The notes under the pieces are model-generated. The model did no database searches and was not told where the DNA came from. It saw only the letters and a program-made list of their open reading frames with translations. Below, piece after piece: positions 1 through 9,742 of a stretch of 64,000 nt of DNA. This DNA comes from Sclerotinia nivalis. Lineage: Eukaryota > Ascomycota > Leotiomycetes > Helotiales > Sclerotiniaceae. Position 1 is the first letter of the stretch; each line of letters opens with the position of its first letter. The DNA lies in NCBI GenBank assembly GCA_029531795.1, contig JAPEIS010000003.1, forward strand, positions 2,728,001-2,792,000. Reading direction: 5' to 3'. Both the position numbers and the translations under genes were made by a program.

Positions 1-1872
1 ACTAGTACTGGGCCCTGTTTCGCCATCAAGCCGAATACGAATTGATCGATTTGTAGAGAACGATTGAATCCATCGAACTAGATTATCAGGCCATCCTTGT
101 TCTCTGAGTCGACGAACTAAGCGTCCTGGGAGAACAGCATCAAAAGCACCTTTGATATCCATAGTTAATAAAGTAGCTTTAGAACCTGAATTCAAAGCCA
201 TTTCCACATCATGTGTAAGGCAAGTTGTGAGATCGACTGATGAACGCAGGGGAAGTGCTCCGAATTGTTGCTTGGCTAGTACTTTGAGGGTTATAGCAAT
301 CCAGGACATCTTCTTTGCAATCAAACGTTCGAGACCTTTTCCTAATACTGAGAGCAGGGCTATTGGTCTATAAGATCTAGGACTTGTGCGATCTGATTTG
401 TTCGGTTTCGGAACGATGGCTACAATCGCTGATCGGAAGCATTTAGGATGGTGACCTATTTCGAGGCATTTTTGAAAGAGTTGTAAGATATATGGTTCGA
501 TCAGTGGCCATGCTAACTGTAGGATCTTGGTAGGGATCTCGTCTATTCCTGGAGCTGTATTACCCGTACGAAGGATAGCAGTTTGAATATCCTGAATTGT
601 GATAGCAGGAAAGGCAATTGAACGAATGGAAGTTGAAGGCGAATCAAATGGGATATCGTTAACTTCAGCTGTATTGGTTAGCAGATTATTGATGAGTAGA
701 TCTCTTTTAGTTTGAATTGTTGTAGCAAGAGAATGATCTAAAGGATCTACTAAAGGAGGAGTTCGATATGTTCCAGCTGATTGATGCCATTTTGTCATTT
801 TAAAGACATCTTTTATTTCCTTGACTGAATCAAGCTTAGAGAGCCAGAATTCCTTTTTCGCTTTTTTGACAACCTTTCGAAGATTTTGTTTTGATTCTGA
901 AGAGTTGTTCGTTCGGTTTTCTTGAACAGCTGTCCGGCAGGTCTCGTTCCACCATGGTTGACCTGTATTTCGGCCGAGTGATCTTTGAGCTGATCCTGTG
1001 TATGCTGATTGTAGAGCTTGAGTGATATCTAAAGCTAATTTATCAAGATCTGTGGTCGTGTTCAGAGCTAATAGATTTAGATTCAATAGATTCTCTGTTA
1101 ATAAAATAGAGAAGAGTTTTTCGTCTAATGTATTGATTCGGAGTCTTTGAATCGGGTCCTGAAACCTTGTATTCCAATTCAAAGTTGTCAATAAGGATCG
1201 ATGATCGGAAGTTGTATCCAAATGCGGTGCAGAAGTTGTATTGGCTGTATATGATCCTGAAAGAAAAACTAAATCGAGAACGTTGCCCAAATTGTGGGTA
1301 GGTTCACCGATTGTAGAAAGAAAATTGAAAGAATTTGTATCTAGCCAGATTGTAAAAGATTCTGCAGAATTTGAATATGAAGAACAAAAGGGATTCCATC
1401 TCGAATGATGAAGGTTTAGATCCCCTGCAAGAAGTGTAGAATTTAAAATATTCGAAGGTAAATCAAAGAGAGTTTGTATTGCTTGGTTTTCATTTGTACA
1501 ACCTCTAGGAGCATTATAAATATTAATGATTGTAAGAATAGAACCAGTTAAAGATTGAATTTGTAAAAATAATAAATCCCGGGAGGATACAGGCCGGAGC
1601 TGACTAGCTCGAATGCCTGCATTTTTCCGGGTATAAGACATCACACGAGGCCGGGTTTCCCAGTTGTCGAGTGGTGTGAAAGTTTCATAAGCAGGATGGG
1701 ATTTAGTGATTCGGTGTGAGATATCTGAGAATGTATAAGGTTCTTGAATCAGAATTATATCAATACAAGAATCATTGGCTAAGGAAAGTGCTAATTCGTG
1801 TAAAGTAGCGTTTTTAGCTACATTAGCTTGTAAAATGGTCAATGGTTTAGAAGATAATCTAGGATTATACAT
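1..1872 (-). CDS. LINE-B ORF2, partial, uninterrupted: endonuclease + reverse transcriptase N-half
   Basis: All 624 codons from the ATG at 1872 to the window edge read open; I checked nearly the whole stretch by reverse complement. The start overlaps the ORF1 stop in the octamer ATGTATAA. The N-terminus is an APE-type endonuclease with LQAN near residue 16, QEP near 43, AGDLNLHHSRWNPF near 150-163 and TSDH near 220. Reverse transcriptase follows, with PRSYRPIALLSVLGKGLERL at about residues 499-518 and the catalytic MDIKGAFDAVL at about 571-581. The missing part would hold the YADD box, RNase H and the C-terminal zinc knuckle seen in sister copies. The protein would nick target DNA and copy the element RNA. 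Homologous positions in other copies carry stops where this one has Trp, Gln or Arg. Whether it is functional cannot be judged without the 3' half. Confidence 0.9.
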   Translation of the reverse strand, partial: MYNPRLSSKPLTILQANVAKNATLHELALSLANDSCIDIILIQEPYTFSDISHRITKSHPAYETFTPLDNWETRPRVMSYTRKNAGIRASQLRPVSSRDLLFLQIQSLTGSILTIINIYNAPRGCTNENQAIQTLFDLPSNILNSTLLAGDLNLHHSRWNPFCSSYSNSAESFTIWLDTNSFNFLSTIGEPTHNLGNVLDLVFLSGSYTANTTSAPHLDTTSDHRSLLTTLNWNTRFQDPIQRLRINTLDEKLFSILLTENLLNLNLLALNTTTDLDKLALDITQALQSAYTGSAQRSLGRNTGQPWWNETCRTAVQENRTNNSSESKQNLRKVVKKAKKEFWLSKLDSVKEIKDVFKMTKWHQSAGTYRTPPLVDPLDHSLATTIQTKRDLLINNLLTNTAEVNDIPFDSPSTSIRSIAFPAITIQDIQTAILRTGNTAPGIDEIPTKILQLAWPLIEPYILQLFQKCLEIGHHPKCFRSAIVAIVPKPNKSDRTSPRSYRPIALLSVLGKGLERLIAKKMSWIAITLKVLAKQQFGALPLRSSVDLTTCLTHDVEMALNSGSKATLLTMDIKGAFDAVLPGRLVRRLREQGWPDNLVRWIQSFSTNRSIRIRLDGETGPSTS

Positions 1873-2338
1873 TAAAAGGAATTGGAAGAGGAGGAGCTTC
1901 TAATGTTATGAAACGATTAGAAAGATTAGAAGGGGGTGGTATCAATGAAGATAATATCGAAGGAGTTCGGATTGGAGTTGAAGGAGCAATAGGTTCTTCC
2001 ATAAAGGAATCGGCTTTTGGGGTTCGAGAGCATTTTGCATTAGCACAAGCTCTAACCCTAGCTTCTTTTGAGGTTTTCTGAATAGCTTGTTTTTCCGATT
2101 TGCTTTTGGGGCCTTTGTGAGTAAGACGAAGGGGGCAATGTAGATCGTCTGCAGGATGGGGGCCTCCACAATGTAGGCACCTCGCTGGGCAAGCATGGGT
2201 TGTATTGCATCGGGTTGAATGATTCTTTTCTGTATGTTCGGTTGTGCTACAGATTCGGCATCTTTCTGGACGAGAGCAAGCTCGAGTATTGTGCCATTGA
2301 AAGCATCGAGTACATTGGATTATCTTGGGTTTGACAGA
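1865..2338 (-). CDS. LINE-B ORF1 C-terminal fragment with three zinc knuckles (no start codon)
   Basis: An open stretch of about 157 codons ends at TAA 1867-1865. It encodes the nucleic-acid-binding end of the Gag-like ORF1 protein: three Cys/His knuckles (CTRCFQWHNTRAC, CRICSTTEHTEKNHSTRC, CLHCGGPHPADDLHC), then a basic tail. No in-frame ATG precedes the knuckles, because the N-terminal two thirds were replaced by the ribozyme-led module; a TAG stands in this frame just upstream of the join. ORF1 is therefore non-functional by truncation, although ORF2 behind it is intact. Full ORF1 in sister copies is 497 aa. The last 8 nt overlap ORF2, suggesting reinitiation or coupled translation. Confidence 0.85.
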   Translation of the reverse strand, partial: SVKPKIIQCTRCFQWHNTRACSRPERCRICSTTEHTEKNHSTRCNTTHACPARCLHCGGPHPADDLHCPLRLTHKGPKSKSEKQAIQKTSKEARVRACANAKCSRTPKADSFMEEPIAPSTPIRTPSILSSLIPPPSNLSNRFITLEAPPLPIPFNV

Positions 2339-2342
2339 GATA

Positions 2343-3464
2343 ATATTATATTTGCAAATCTATGAGTCTTTTACAGTATATCCAGTGAGACTACAAATAT
2401 AAGTAAGAGTAACCAATTCTTACCATGCTTTCCCAGATACTAGATGTCAGTCTCAGTATCCTTTGAGAAGGTTGCCCCCAAGCAAAAACAACCTTTCTAC
2501 ACCCATTATCCTGTTTGCTCCCTAAGCCTATCCGGTATCTCCATTGCCAACTGTTTTATACCCTATTATAGACCGATACGCGCATCCGTCCTCTCGAGCC
2601 GTATAGACAGTGTCACTGTCGCTGCCATTATACGCTACGCCCCGCGGCTTGTGCACCGTTTCGCGTTACCTTGCCAGATCTCTCCTACACAACAAGGCCG
2701 ACCGTATCTTGCAAGCTTTGCTGTATCTTAACCCCTAGCCAGGCAGCATAAAACACAGCGTTTCCAGCTCACTAACCAAAGCGCAATCTGCAAAATCCAT
2801 TCCCCCAATATATAATTTATAATCGACGATGCCGAGGGTTGAGAATGCATCATACATAAGCATCATAAGGTAGCCTCTGCCAAAGCTCATCCGCTGCCGT
2901 GATATCTGTCGAATGCTTCGCACAAGAGTGAAACTTGCTAAAAACGTCCCCCTCGTTCGAGAGTTCCTCCGCCGCTATGATACCGCTCTTGCACATTCGG
3001 TAGAGTAAAGTGCCAAAAGCGTCCCTCCATCCCTAATCCGCCTATATAAGATTCCATCCCAACCTTCGTACATCCTCAATTACTCCCCTTAACCATCTGT
3101 AAACTTCCAATCCAGTATACCCGCAGATTGTACGCATTGTTGGGTCGTGAAAACTCTGCACATCAGCGCCCCAGAGGTGCCCTGTCAATCGCTAGCACAA
3201 CGCTTTCCTTCTCAGGCTCTGCTCCCACACAGATTCGTAAAGGCAGTCCGCTTTGAAATGCTCCTTAAAGCATTTCTCAGGCTCTGCATCCCACTGCAGA
3301 TTCGTAAAGGTGGTTCCGCTTCGAATTCCGTCATTGTTTCGTTGATTGTCGGGTAGTTTTTATCTCCGTTCGACTGATAAATCCTCTGTTCCGGGCCCAA
3401 TTCACGATACCTTCACACCCAGTACCGCTCCTTTTTAAAGCACGACCTTTGCCCAGCTCCAGTC
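2343..3464 (-). repeat. Ribozyme-led 5' module, copy 1 (non-coding body)
   Basis: This stretch matches 45299-46390 in opposite orientation over nearly its whole length. Shared words include the TATCCAGT/CTCACTGG block at the inner end and ATAGATTTGCAAATATAATA at the fusion edge. Short reading frames on both strands do not align between copies and look accidental. Part of it is a tandem duplication of about 63 bp (3210-3263 and 3274-3323). It is GC-richer than the surrounding repeats. I do not recognise a protein or RNA family apart from the ribozyme at its 5' end. Confidence 0.75.
3210..3323. repeat. Tandem duplication of ~63 bp inside the 5' module
   Basis: Two adjacent units share TTCTCAGGCTCTGC, CAGATTCGTAAAGG and CCGCTT in the same order. 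The same pair is present, more mutated, near 45440-45560 in the second module copy, so the duplication predates the spread of the module. Confidence 0.7.
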
Positions 3465-3541
3465 TGATTCAATCTTGGCTCTGTAAATAAATTACAGGTT
3501 CGTAGGATGCACCACGTACAGGTGTTGAATCATCGCATCCC
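3465..3541 (-). ncRNA. HDV-like self-cleaving ribozyme, copy 1
   Basis: The minus strand folds into the nested double pseudoknot of HDV-like ribozymes. P1 is GGGATGC (3541-3535) with GCATCCT (3510-3504), 7 bp including the G1.U wobble. P2 is TGATTCAA (3532-3525) with TTGAATCA (3472-3465). P3 is ACC (3523-3521) with GGT (3513-3511), and L3 is TGTACGT. P4 is CTGTAA (3497-3492) with TTACAG (3486-3481). J4/2 contains GCCAAG, placing the candidate catalytic C at 3478. Predicted cleavage is immediately 5' of G3541, the edge of the repeat. Such ribozymes are known at the 5' ends of several LINEs, where they free the 5' end of the transcript. The fold is inferred by eye; activity is untested. Confidence 0.88.
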
Positions 3542-3627
3542 GAGCCAGTTTTCAGCGCAGCCGTGCTTGTTGTTTTACGCCACCTGATCACGTGTCACTG
3601 AGCCACTCTAGCCACTGCACAAACGCT
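3542..3627. other. Probable host (non-repeat) sequence, left part
   Basis: A short stretch between the ribozyme-led element and the target-site duplication of LINE-B. It has no match elsewhere in the window. Before the LINE-B insertion it would have been contiguous with 9520 onward. No gene is recognised. Confidence 0.55.
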
Positions 3628-3641
3628 CAAGACCTTAAACT
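3628..3641. repeat. Target-site duplication, left copy (LINE-B 3642-9505)
   Basis: CAAGACCTTAAACT occurs here and again at 9506-9519, exactly bracketing the LINE-B copy. A 14-bp duplication fits target-primed reverse transcription. Confidence 0.9.
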
Positions 3642-3803
3642 CAACATCATCCCGACCTTCAACATTTTCGAAGAATTGAATTTTTTGAAAAACGCGTTTA
3701 TTATCGCATTTTATTGATCAATCGATCGTTCTTATCATCTATAGGATTTAAAAACGAAACTTTTCAGCCTCGGCAGGCGCTGTACGGACGCATTTCCGCC
3801 ACT

Positions 3804-5297
3804 ATGCCTCCCGCCCCCTCGACCCTCTCCCTTTCCCAAGCCTTTATTAATACAGTTAATACTGCTACTAATAAAGCAAATAAAGGTCAACAGATTTTTA
3901 GCCCCATCGCTTCGCTATAGGACGACTATCTCAATACCGAAACAGTTCGGGCTCTCCCTGCTCGACTTCGAAAACCCTTGATTGCACTATGTACCGATAT
4001 CTTTCTTACAGCAAACAAGCACTTCGATGCATTTATCAATAGATCTCATCCTCTTCGATCTATCAAACCTTCTACCAAAATTTCTGTCAATCCCTTTAGC
4101 CCTGATGTACAAACCTCTCAATCAATACTCGCACCTAAAACCGCTAAACCTATAAAAGCCCCTACTACAGTTCAATATCTCAAGGATTCCACCTATATTC
4201 AAAAGACTGCGACTCCTTTACCACCAATTATACAATCTACAAACCCAAAAACTGGGAACCGAATCGGATCTCAACTCAAAACTCAATTTCAAATCTCACA
4301 TAAAACTGATACTTGCTTTTTTGTTCGAATTGGATTCGACCATCCAGCTCGAAAAGCTAGTTCCTTCGCTGTACTTAGTGTATTGAAAGGACAATTAGGA
4401 AACGATACTAAACTTTTAAAAGAAATCCAAACAATAAATACTGGGTTTGTATTATATACAAACTCTTTAGCGAACTTAACAGTTTTAGAAAACCTTTCAA
4501 ATATAATCGAAAAAGTATTCGAAACCTGCAAAATCGAACGACAACAATTATGGATTACTTATCGATTGAATTACATTCTACGAACCATTACAACTCTGGG
4601 AGACTTATAATAATTGATCATTATCCCAATCGAATCGGAAACTATACTCGATGCTATCATCGATAATACAGGACAACAAACGATCCAAACAATTGAATCT
4701 ATATAAAGCAAAGAATCCGGATTGTATAATTCTACTTGGTTCTTGAGTTTTCCAGTTTTGCAATATACAGCCCTTCCCAAGAACCTTCGGATTCTAGGAA
4801 CTACAATTAACACTTCCCAAATCGTTTTCAAACCCAAGATAATCCAATATACTCGATGCTTTCAATAGTACAATACTTGAACTTGCTCTCATCCAGAAAG
4901 ATACTGAATCTATAGTACAATTGAATATACAGAAAAGAATCATTCAACCCGATACAATACAATCCATGTTTGCTCAACGAGGTGCCTACATTGTGGAAAC
5001 TCTCATTCTATAAACGATCTATATTGCTCTTTTCGTTTTATTAACAAAAACCCCAAAAACAAATCGGAAAAACAAGCTATCTAGAAAACCTCAAAAGAAG
5101 CTAGGGTTAGAACTTATACTAATACAAAATGCTCTCGAACTCCAAAAGCCGATTCTCTTATAAAGGAACCTATTGTTTCTTCAACTCCAATCCGAACTCC
5201 TTCGATATTATCTTCATTGATACTATTTTTTTCTAATCTTTTTAATCGTTTCATTATATTAGAAACTCCTCCTTTTTCGATTCCTTTTAATATATAA
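3804..5297 (+). pseudogene. LINE-B ORF1 (Gag-like, zinc knuckles), RIP-inactivated
   Basis: A 497-codon frame runs from ATG 3804 to TAA 5295-5297, matching exactly the ORF1 length of the copies at 52562 and 23864. The N-terminal third is Pro/Ser/Thr-rich, the middle is a conserved globular block (about residues 140-260) and the C-terminus is the zinc-knuckle region, here mutated. In-frame stops include TAG near 3918 (from CAG) and consecutive stops near 4609. The protein would coat element RNA in the ribonucleoprotein. The start was chosen because ATGCCTCCC is shared with the 52562 copy. Confidence 0.85.
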
Positions 5298-8200
5298 TTC
5301 TAGATTATCTTCTAAATCATTGACCATTTTACAAACTAATATAACCAAAAACGCTACTTTATACGAATTAGCACTTTCCTTAACCAATGATTCTTGTATT
5401 GATATAATTCTGATTCAAGAACTTTATATATTCTCAAATATCTTACACTGAATCACTAAATCCCATCCTGCTTATGAAACTTTCATACCACTCGACAACT
5501 AGGAAACCCGACCTTGTGTGATGTCTTATATCCGGAAAAATGCAGGCATTCGAGCTAATCAGTTCCGGCCTGTATCCTCTCGGGATTTATTATTTTTATA
5601 AATTCAATCTTTAACTAGTTCTATTTTTATAATCATTAATATTTATAATGCTTCTAGAGGTTATACAAATGAAAATCAAACAATACAAACTCTCTTTGAT
5701 TTACCTTTGAATATTTTAAATTCTACATTTCTTGCAAGGGATCTAAACCTTTATCATTCGAGATGGAATCCCTTTTGTTCTTTACATTCAAATTCTGCAG
5801 AATCTTTTACAATCTAGTTAGATACAAATTCTTTCAATTTTCTTTCTACAATCGATGAACCTATCCACAATTTGGGCAACGTTCTCGATTTAGCTTTTCT
5901 TTCAGGATCATATACAGCTAATACAATTTCTGCATTGCATTTGGATACAACTTCCGATCATCGATCCTTATTGACAACTTTGAATTGGAATACAAGGTTT
6001 CAGGACCCGATTCAAAGATTCCGAATCAATACATTAGACAAAAAACTCTTCTTTATTTTATTAACAGAGAATCTATTGAATCTAGATCTACTAGCTCTGA
6101 ACACAATCACAGATCTTGATAAATTAGCTTTAGATATCACTCAAGCTCTACAATCAGCATACACAGAATCAGCTCAAAGATCACTCGGCCGAAATACAGA
6201 TCAATCATAGTGGAACGAGACCTGCCGGACAGCTGTTCAAGAAAACCGAACGAACAATTCTTTAGAATCAAAACAAAATCTTCGAAAGGTTATCAAAAAA
6301 GCGAAAAAGGAATTCTGGTTCTCTAAACTTGATTCAATCAAGGAAATAAAAGATGTCTTTAAAATAACAAAATGATATCAATCAGTTGGAATATATCGAA
6401 CTCCTCTTTTAGTAGATCCTTTAGATCATTCTTTTGCTACAATAATTCAAACTAAAAAAGATCTACTCATCAATAATCTACTAACCAATACAGCTGAAGT
6501 TAACGATATCCTATTTGATTCGTCTTCAACTTTTATTCATTCAATTATCTTTCCTGTTATTACAATTCAGGATATTCAAATTGTTATCCTTCGTATAGAT
6601 AATATAGCTCCAAGAATAAACGAGATCCCTACCAAGATCCTACAGTTAGCATAACTATTGATCGAATTATATATCTTATAACTCTTTCAAAAATGCCTCG
6701 AAATAGATCACCATTCTAAATGCTTCCGATCAGCGATTGTAGCCATCGTTCCGAAACCGAACAAATCAAATCGTACAAATCCTAGATCTTATAGACCAAT
6801 AGCCCTGCTCTCAATATTAGGAAAAGGTTTCGAATGTTTGATTGCAAAGAAGATATCCTGGATTGCTATAACCCTCAAAATACTAGCCAAATAACAATTC
6901 GGAGCACTTCCCCTGTATTCATCAATCGATCTTACAACTTGCCTTACATATGATTTGGAAATGGCTTTGAATTCAGGTTCTAAAGCTACCTTATTAACTA
7001 TAAATATCAAAGATATTTTTGATGCTGTTCTTCCAAAATGTTTGGTTCGTCGACTCAAAGAACAAGGATAGCCTGATAACCTAGTTCGATGGATACAATC
7101 GTTCTCTACAAATCGAACAATTTGCATTCGGCTTGACGGCGAAACAGGGCCCAACATTAGTATTGGATGTGGTTTGCTACAAGGCTCCCCAATTTCGTCT
7201 ATCCTTTTCATACTTTATATAGCCCCTTTGTTTTGATTAGGCAATCCTATTCGAAGATTTGGATATACAAATGATATTGTATTAGTAGCTTTTTCTTCAA
7301 ACTTACAATCTAATTGTGATCAACTACAATCCGAAATGCTGGAGGCTTTGGATTGGGGCAAATCTGAAGGGATCACTTTCGATCCTATAAAGTCTAAACT
7401 GATTCATTTCTTCAGAGGTTCCAGGAAAGGTATCGAAAGTCCTATTATCTATACAGAAAATCTTTCAATAATGGAGAAACCAAATCCATTAAAATGATTG
7501 GGGGTTTACTTCGATAGGGAATTGAATTTCAAATCTCATATCCAGATCCTTTCAATTAAGGCTTTTACAATTGCGAATGCATTGTGTTCGCTTGGAAGGA
7601 CAACCCGAAGTATTCTATCAATTTTGCTTCAAAGAGCGATTACAGTCTGTATTTTAAAGAAATGCTACTTTGCAGCCGAAACCTGGTGGTCTGGCCGAAC
7701 TAGGAAACGAGGTCTAAACTTCACAATCTCGAATCAAGTGGATGGACATTTGAAGCTTTTGAATAAAATTGTATTAACTAGCGCTCGAGTAATCCTCTCT
7801 GTATTCTGTACAACTAATACTGTTGCTTTATATAAGGAATCAAATCTGATGCCTCCTGAGATTGAGCTAAATTTGATATCCCAAAGCTTCACTGCCCGAA
7901 CGGCTCGGCTAGATCCTAAACATCCCCTTCGAATTCGAATCAAAAATATCCTAGCTAAAGCTGGGGCTAGAATTGCTGAATCAAGATTCTCAAGAATTAT
8001 CCTAGCTCTTCCAAAAGCTGAATATATCAATCCAATTGTTTTTTCCTCTTGGAGAAACAAAAAACCGCGTATTATTACAGAAACCCGGATCGGTGGCCCT
8101 CTCGATCATTCGAAGGAATGAGCAGTTAAGGATTTCGAAAGGTTTATATCTACAATTCCAAAAAGTGATTTGCAAGTCTTCTTCGATGGTTCGAAAAGCG

Positions 8201-9075
8201 AAGCTTTGGATAATGCTACAGGAGGTGGATCAGTGATTTATCAATACAATCTGCAAGTGGATCGACAGACTTTTTCACTAGGCTGTAATGCTGAAGTCTT
8301 CGATGCCGAAGCAGCTGCAGTTTTGAAAGATGCTCAAGCAGCAATACAGCTACCCTCAACTAGGTTCGCTACAGACCTCTAGGTTTTCTTGGATAATCTA
8401 GAGGTTGCTATGCGATTAGGCTCTCATTCCACTAGATCCTCTCAATCTGTATTTGAAGAATTCTGCGAACTAGCTACAGCTTGGCCTTTCAGGCCCTGCT
8501 TGCCATATATTCGCCCTAGCTCAATTCGAATTCGATGGGTTCCTGGGCACCTAGATATCCCCGGAAACGAAGCAGCGGACAAAGCAGCTAAAGAGGGAGC
8601 AGCACTCCCATCCCCATCTGATCTTATCTGCACTCTCGCTTCCTTGAAAAGAATCGCTAAAACGAATACCAAATCAGCAAGAGCTAAATTATGGATAATT
8701 ACAGCACCACAAAGCTACAATGATCTTTTTATAACTTATAACAACAAATCGATTATGCTTTCTTTTGATCGAGCGATACTAGGATATATCCTAGCAGCCA
8801 GATCTCAACATAGCGATTTCGCAGCGTATCACGATCGATTCAATCACGAAGATGCTTATATACTATACTCATATGGGAAAAGAAAATCCCCTCTTCATTT
8901 TTACTTTTGTAAAATTGGAAATGCTTAAAAAACCCTTTCAAAGTTATTACCATCTGAAGCCATCCCCTATCTTTTGGGAAGCATAAAAGGAGCAGCGAAA
9001 CTAGTAGTTTGGCTCAAATCTATAAGGTTCTATTAGGATATATATCCTCGATTCCCTATACAATTTATTGATTGA
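5290..9075 (+). pseudogene. LINE-B ORF2 (EN-RT-RNase H-zinc knuckle), RIP-inactivated
   Basis: A 1261-codon frame, the same length to the base as the nested copy at 22378/12696 (3786 nt). Its start is ATA where the intact copy has ATG. Endonuclease: ARDLNLYHSRWNPF near residue 150 (GD changed to RD) and TSDH near 220. RT: INIKDIFDAVL near 570 and the active-site box as YTND near 658 (ancestral YADD). RNase H: FFDGSKSE near 964, FDAEAAAVL, LDNLEVA and WVPGHLDIPGNEAADKAAKE near 1082. C-terminal Cys/His segment near 1187-1205. Stops at 8926 and 9034 are CAA and CAG in relatives, so the true end is TGA 9073-9075. Catalytic losses plus stops make it inactive. Confidence 0.88.
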
Positions 9076-9403
9076 AGGATTGCTTTGATTTTTATTTTTA
9101 TTTTTATTTTATGTTATTTTTGGATTTTCTTTGTATAAGGCGTTGGGTTTTGGTTCGGAAAGATTGAGTTTGTATAAACTTAAAAAAAAAAAAAAATCTT
9201 TATAATAACAAAATCACATTAAAAAGCTCGATTGCGATAACGAAGGAGAGGAGATCAGGAATCGAGGGATCTAACTGTATTGTGGAGGACAGCTGAAATA
9301 TCTACCCAAGGGATTAACTCAATACGCAACGGTAATCATATAAACCCTGCTGAAGCATTTAGCATATATAATACTAGTAAATTTAGATTAGCTAGTTAGA
9401 AAC

Positions 9404-9480
9404 CCAGGGGCCTTCCTCCCCTGGCGTCCTTTGTCCCAATTGGGAATTTGAGGCCTGTGCTTCGCACAGAGCCTTGGACG
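9404..9480 (+). ncRNA. Structured 3'-UTR element of LINE-B
   Basis: Within 77 nt there are a hairpin CCAGGGG (9404-9410) with CCCCTGG (9418-9424), a palindrome CCCAATTGGG (9435-9444), and a hairpin CTGTGC (9455-9460) with GCACAG (9464-9469). A closing helix pairs CGTCC (9425-9429) with GGACG (9476-9480). The same plan with changed bases recurs at 49930-50022. Position next to the 3' end suggests RT recognition, as known for stringent LINEs; this is inference. Confidence 0.65.
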
Positions 9481-9505
9481 AAAAATATATCACACACATC
9501 ACACA

Positions 9506-9519
9506 CAAGACCTTAAACT
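9506..9519. repeat. Target-site duplication, right copy (LINE-B 3642-9505)
   Basis: CAAGACCTTAAACT, identical to 3628-3641. Confidence 0.9.
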
Positions 9520-9742
9520 TCACAAAAGATGCTCAGAACTCCATTTGACTCTTGATATTTACTGATAAGTCCTAGAATATATAGGCCTTGTTTGAACAGT
9601 CTTCCGATGTCGATATAAATAACCCTCTCATTGTTTCGACAGTACTCTACATATTTCAATGAAAATATAGCATTGAATTTGCAGTCGTAAAGGGTAACAT
9701 ATGGCTGTGGTTCATGCCCAGCAGGTATTCCGGATTCGATGT

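Larger units (their letters stand above)
1..3541 (-). mobile_element. Chimeric LINE 1: ribozyme + 1.2-kb module + LINE-B 3' part (continues past left edge)
   Basis: Read on the minus strand, this unit starts with an HDV-like ribozyme (3541-3465). A non-coding module of about 1.1 kb follows, then joins LINE-B inside ORF1 near 2340, just before the zinc knuckles. LINE-B then continues without a break to the window edge. The 5' module is shared with 45222-46390, where it joins a related LINE at a different point, inside the endonuclease domain. That difference argues for fusion during reverse transcription. The 3' end and matching target-site duplication lie outside the window. Base composition is less AT-biased than in the other LINE-B copies and no nonsense change is visible, so this is the youngest or least mutated element here. 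Confidence 0.8.
3642..9505 (+). mobile_element. Full-length LINE-B (Tad/I-like non-LTR retrotransposon), RIP-mutated
   Basis: This 5864-bp element is flanked by a perfect 14-bp duplication. Order: 162-bp 5' leader, ORF1 (3804-5297), ORF2 (5290-9075) overlapping ORF1 by 8 nt, and a 3' UTR of about 430 bp with an internal A-run near 9182 and structured hairpins. The nested copy at 12270-24016 is 5850 bp after removal of its own insertion, so both are essentially full length. Stops arise mainly at former Trp and Gln codons, while the frame holds throughout, as RIP predicts. It is inserted into the probable host segment. Confidence 0.92.

Noticed and set aside
152..373. Plus-strand reading frame of 73 codons
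   Set aside because: It is antisense to the intact LINE-B ORF2 (1-1872, minus), which has recognisable RT motifs.
2444..2731. 95-codon frame in the ribozyme-led module
   Set aside because: It is not preserved in the second module copy and has no recognisable domain; likely chance in GC-richer sequence.
3465..3541. Hammerhead or tRNA-like reading of the conserved head
   Set aside because: No CUGAnGA/GAAA hammerhead core and no cloverleaf or A/B boxes; the pairs fit only the HDV-type double pseudoknot.
9180..9200. Poly(A) run as the end of LINE-B
   Set aside because: Sequence homologous in all copies continues about 310 bp further to the target duplication, so the A-run is internal.
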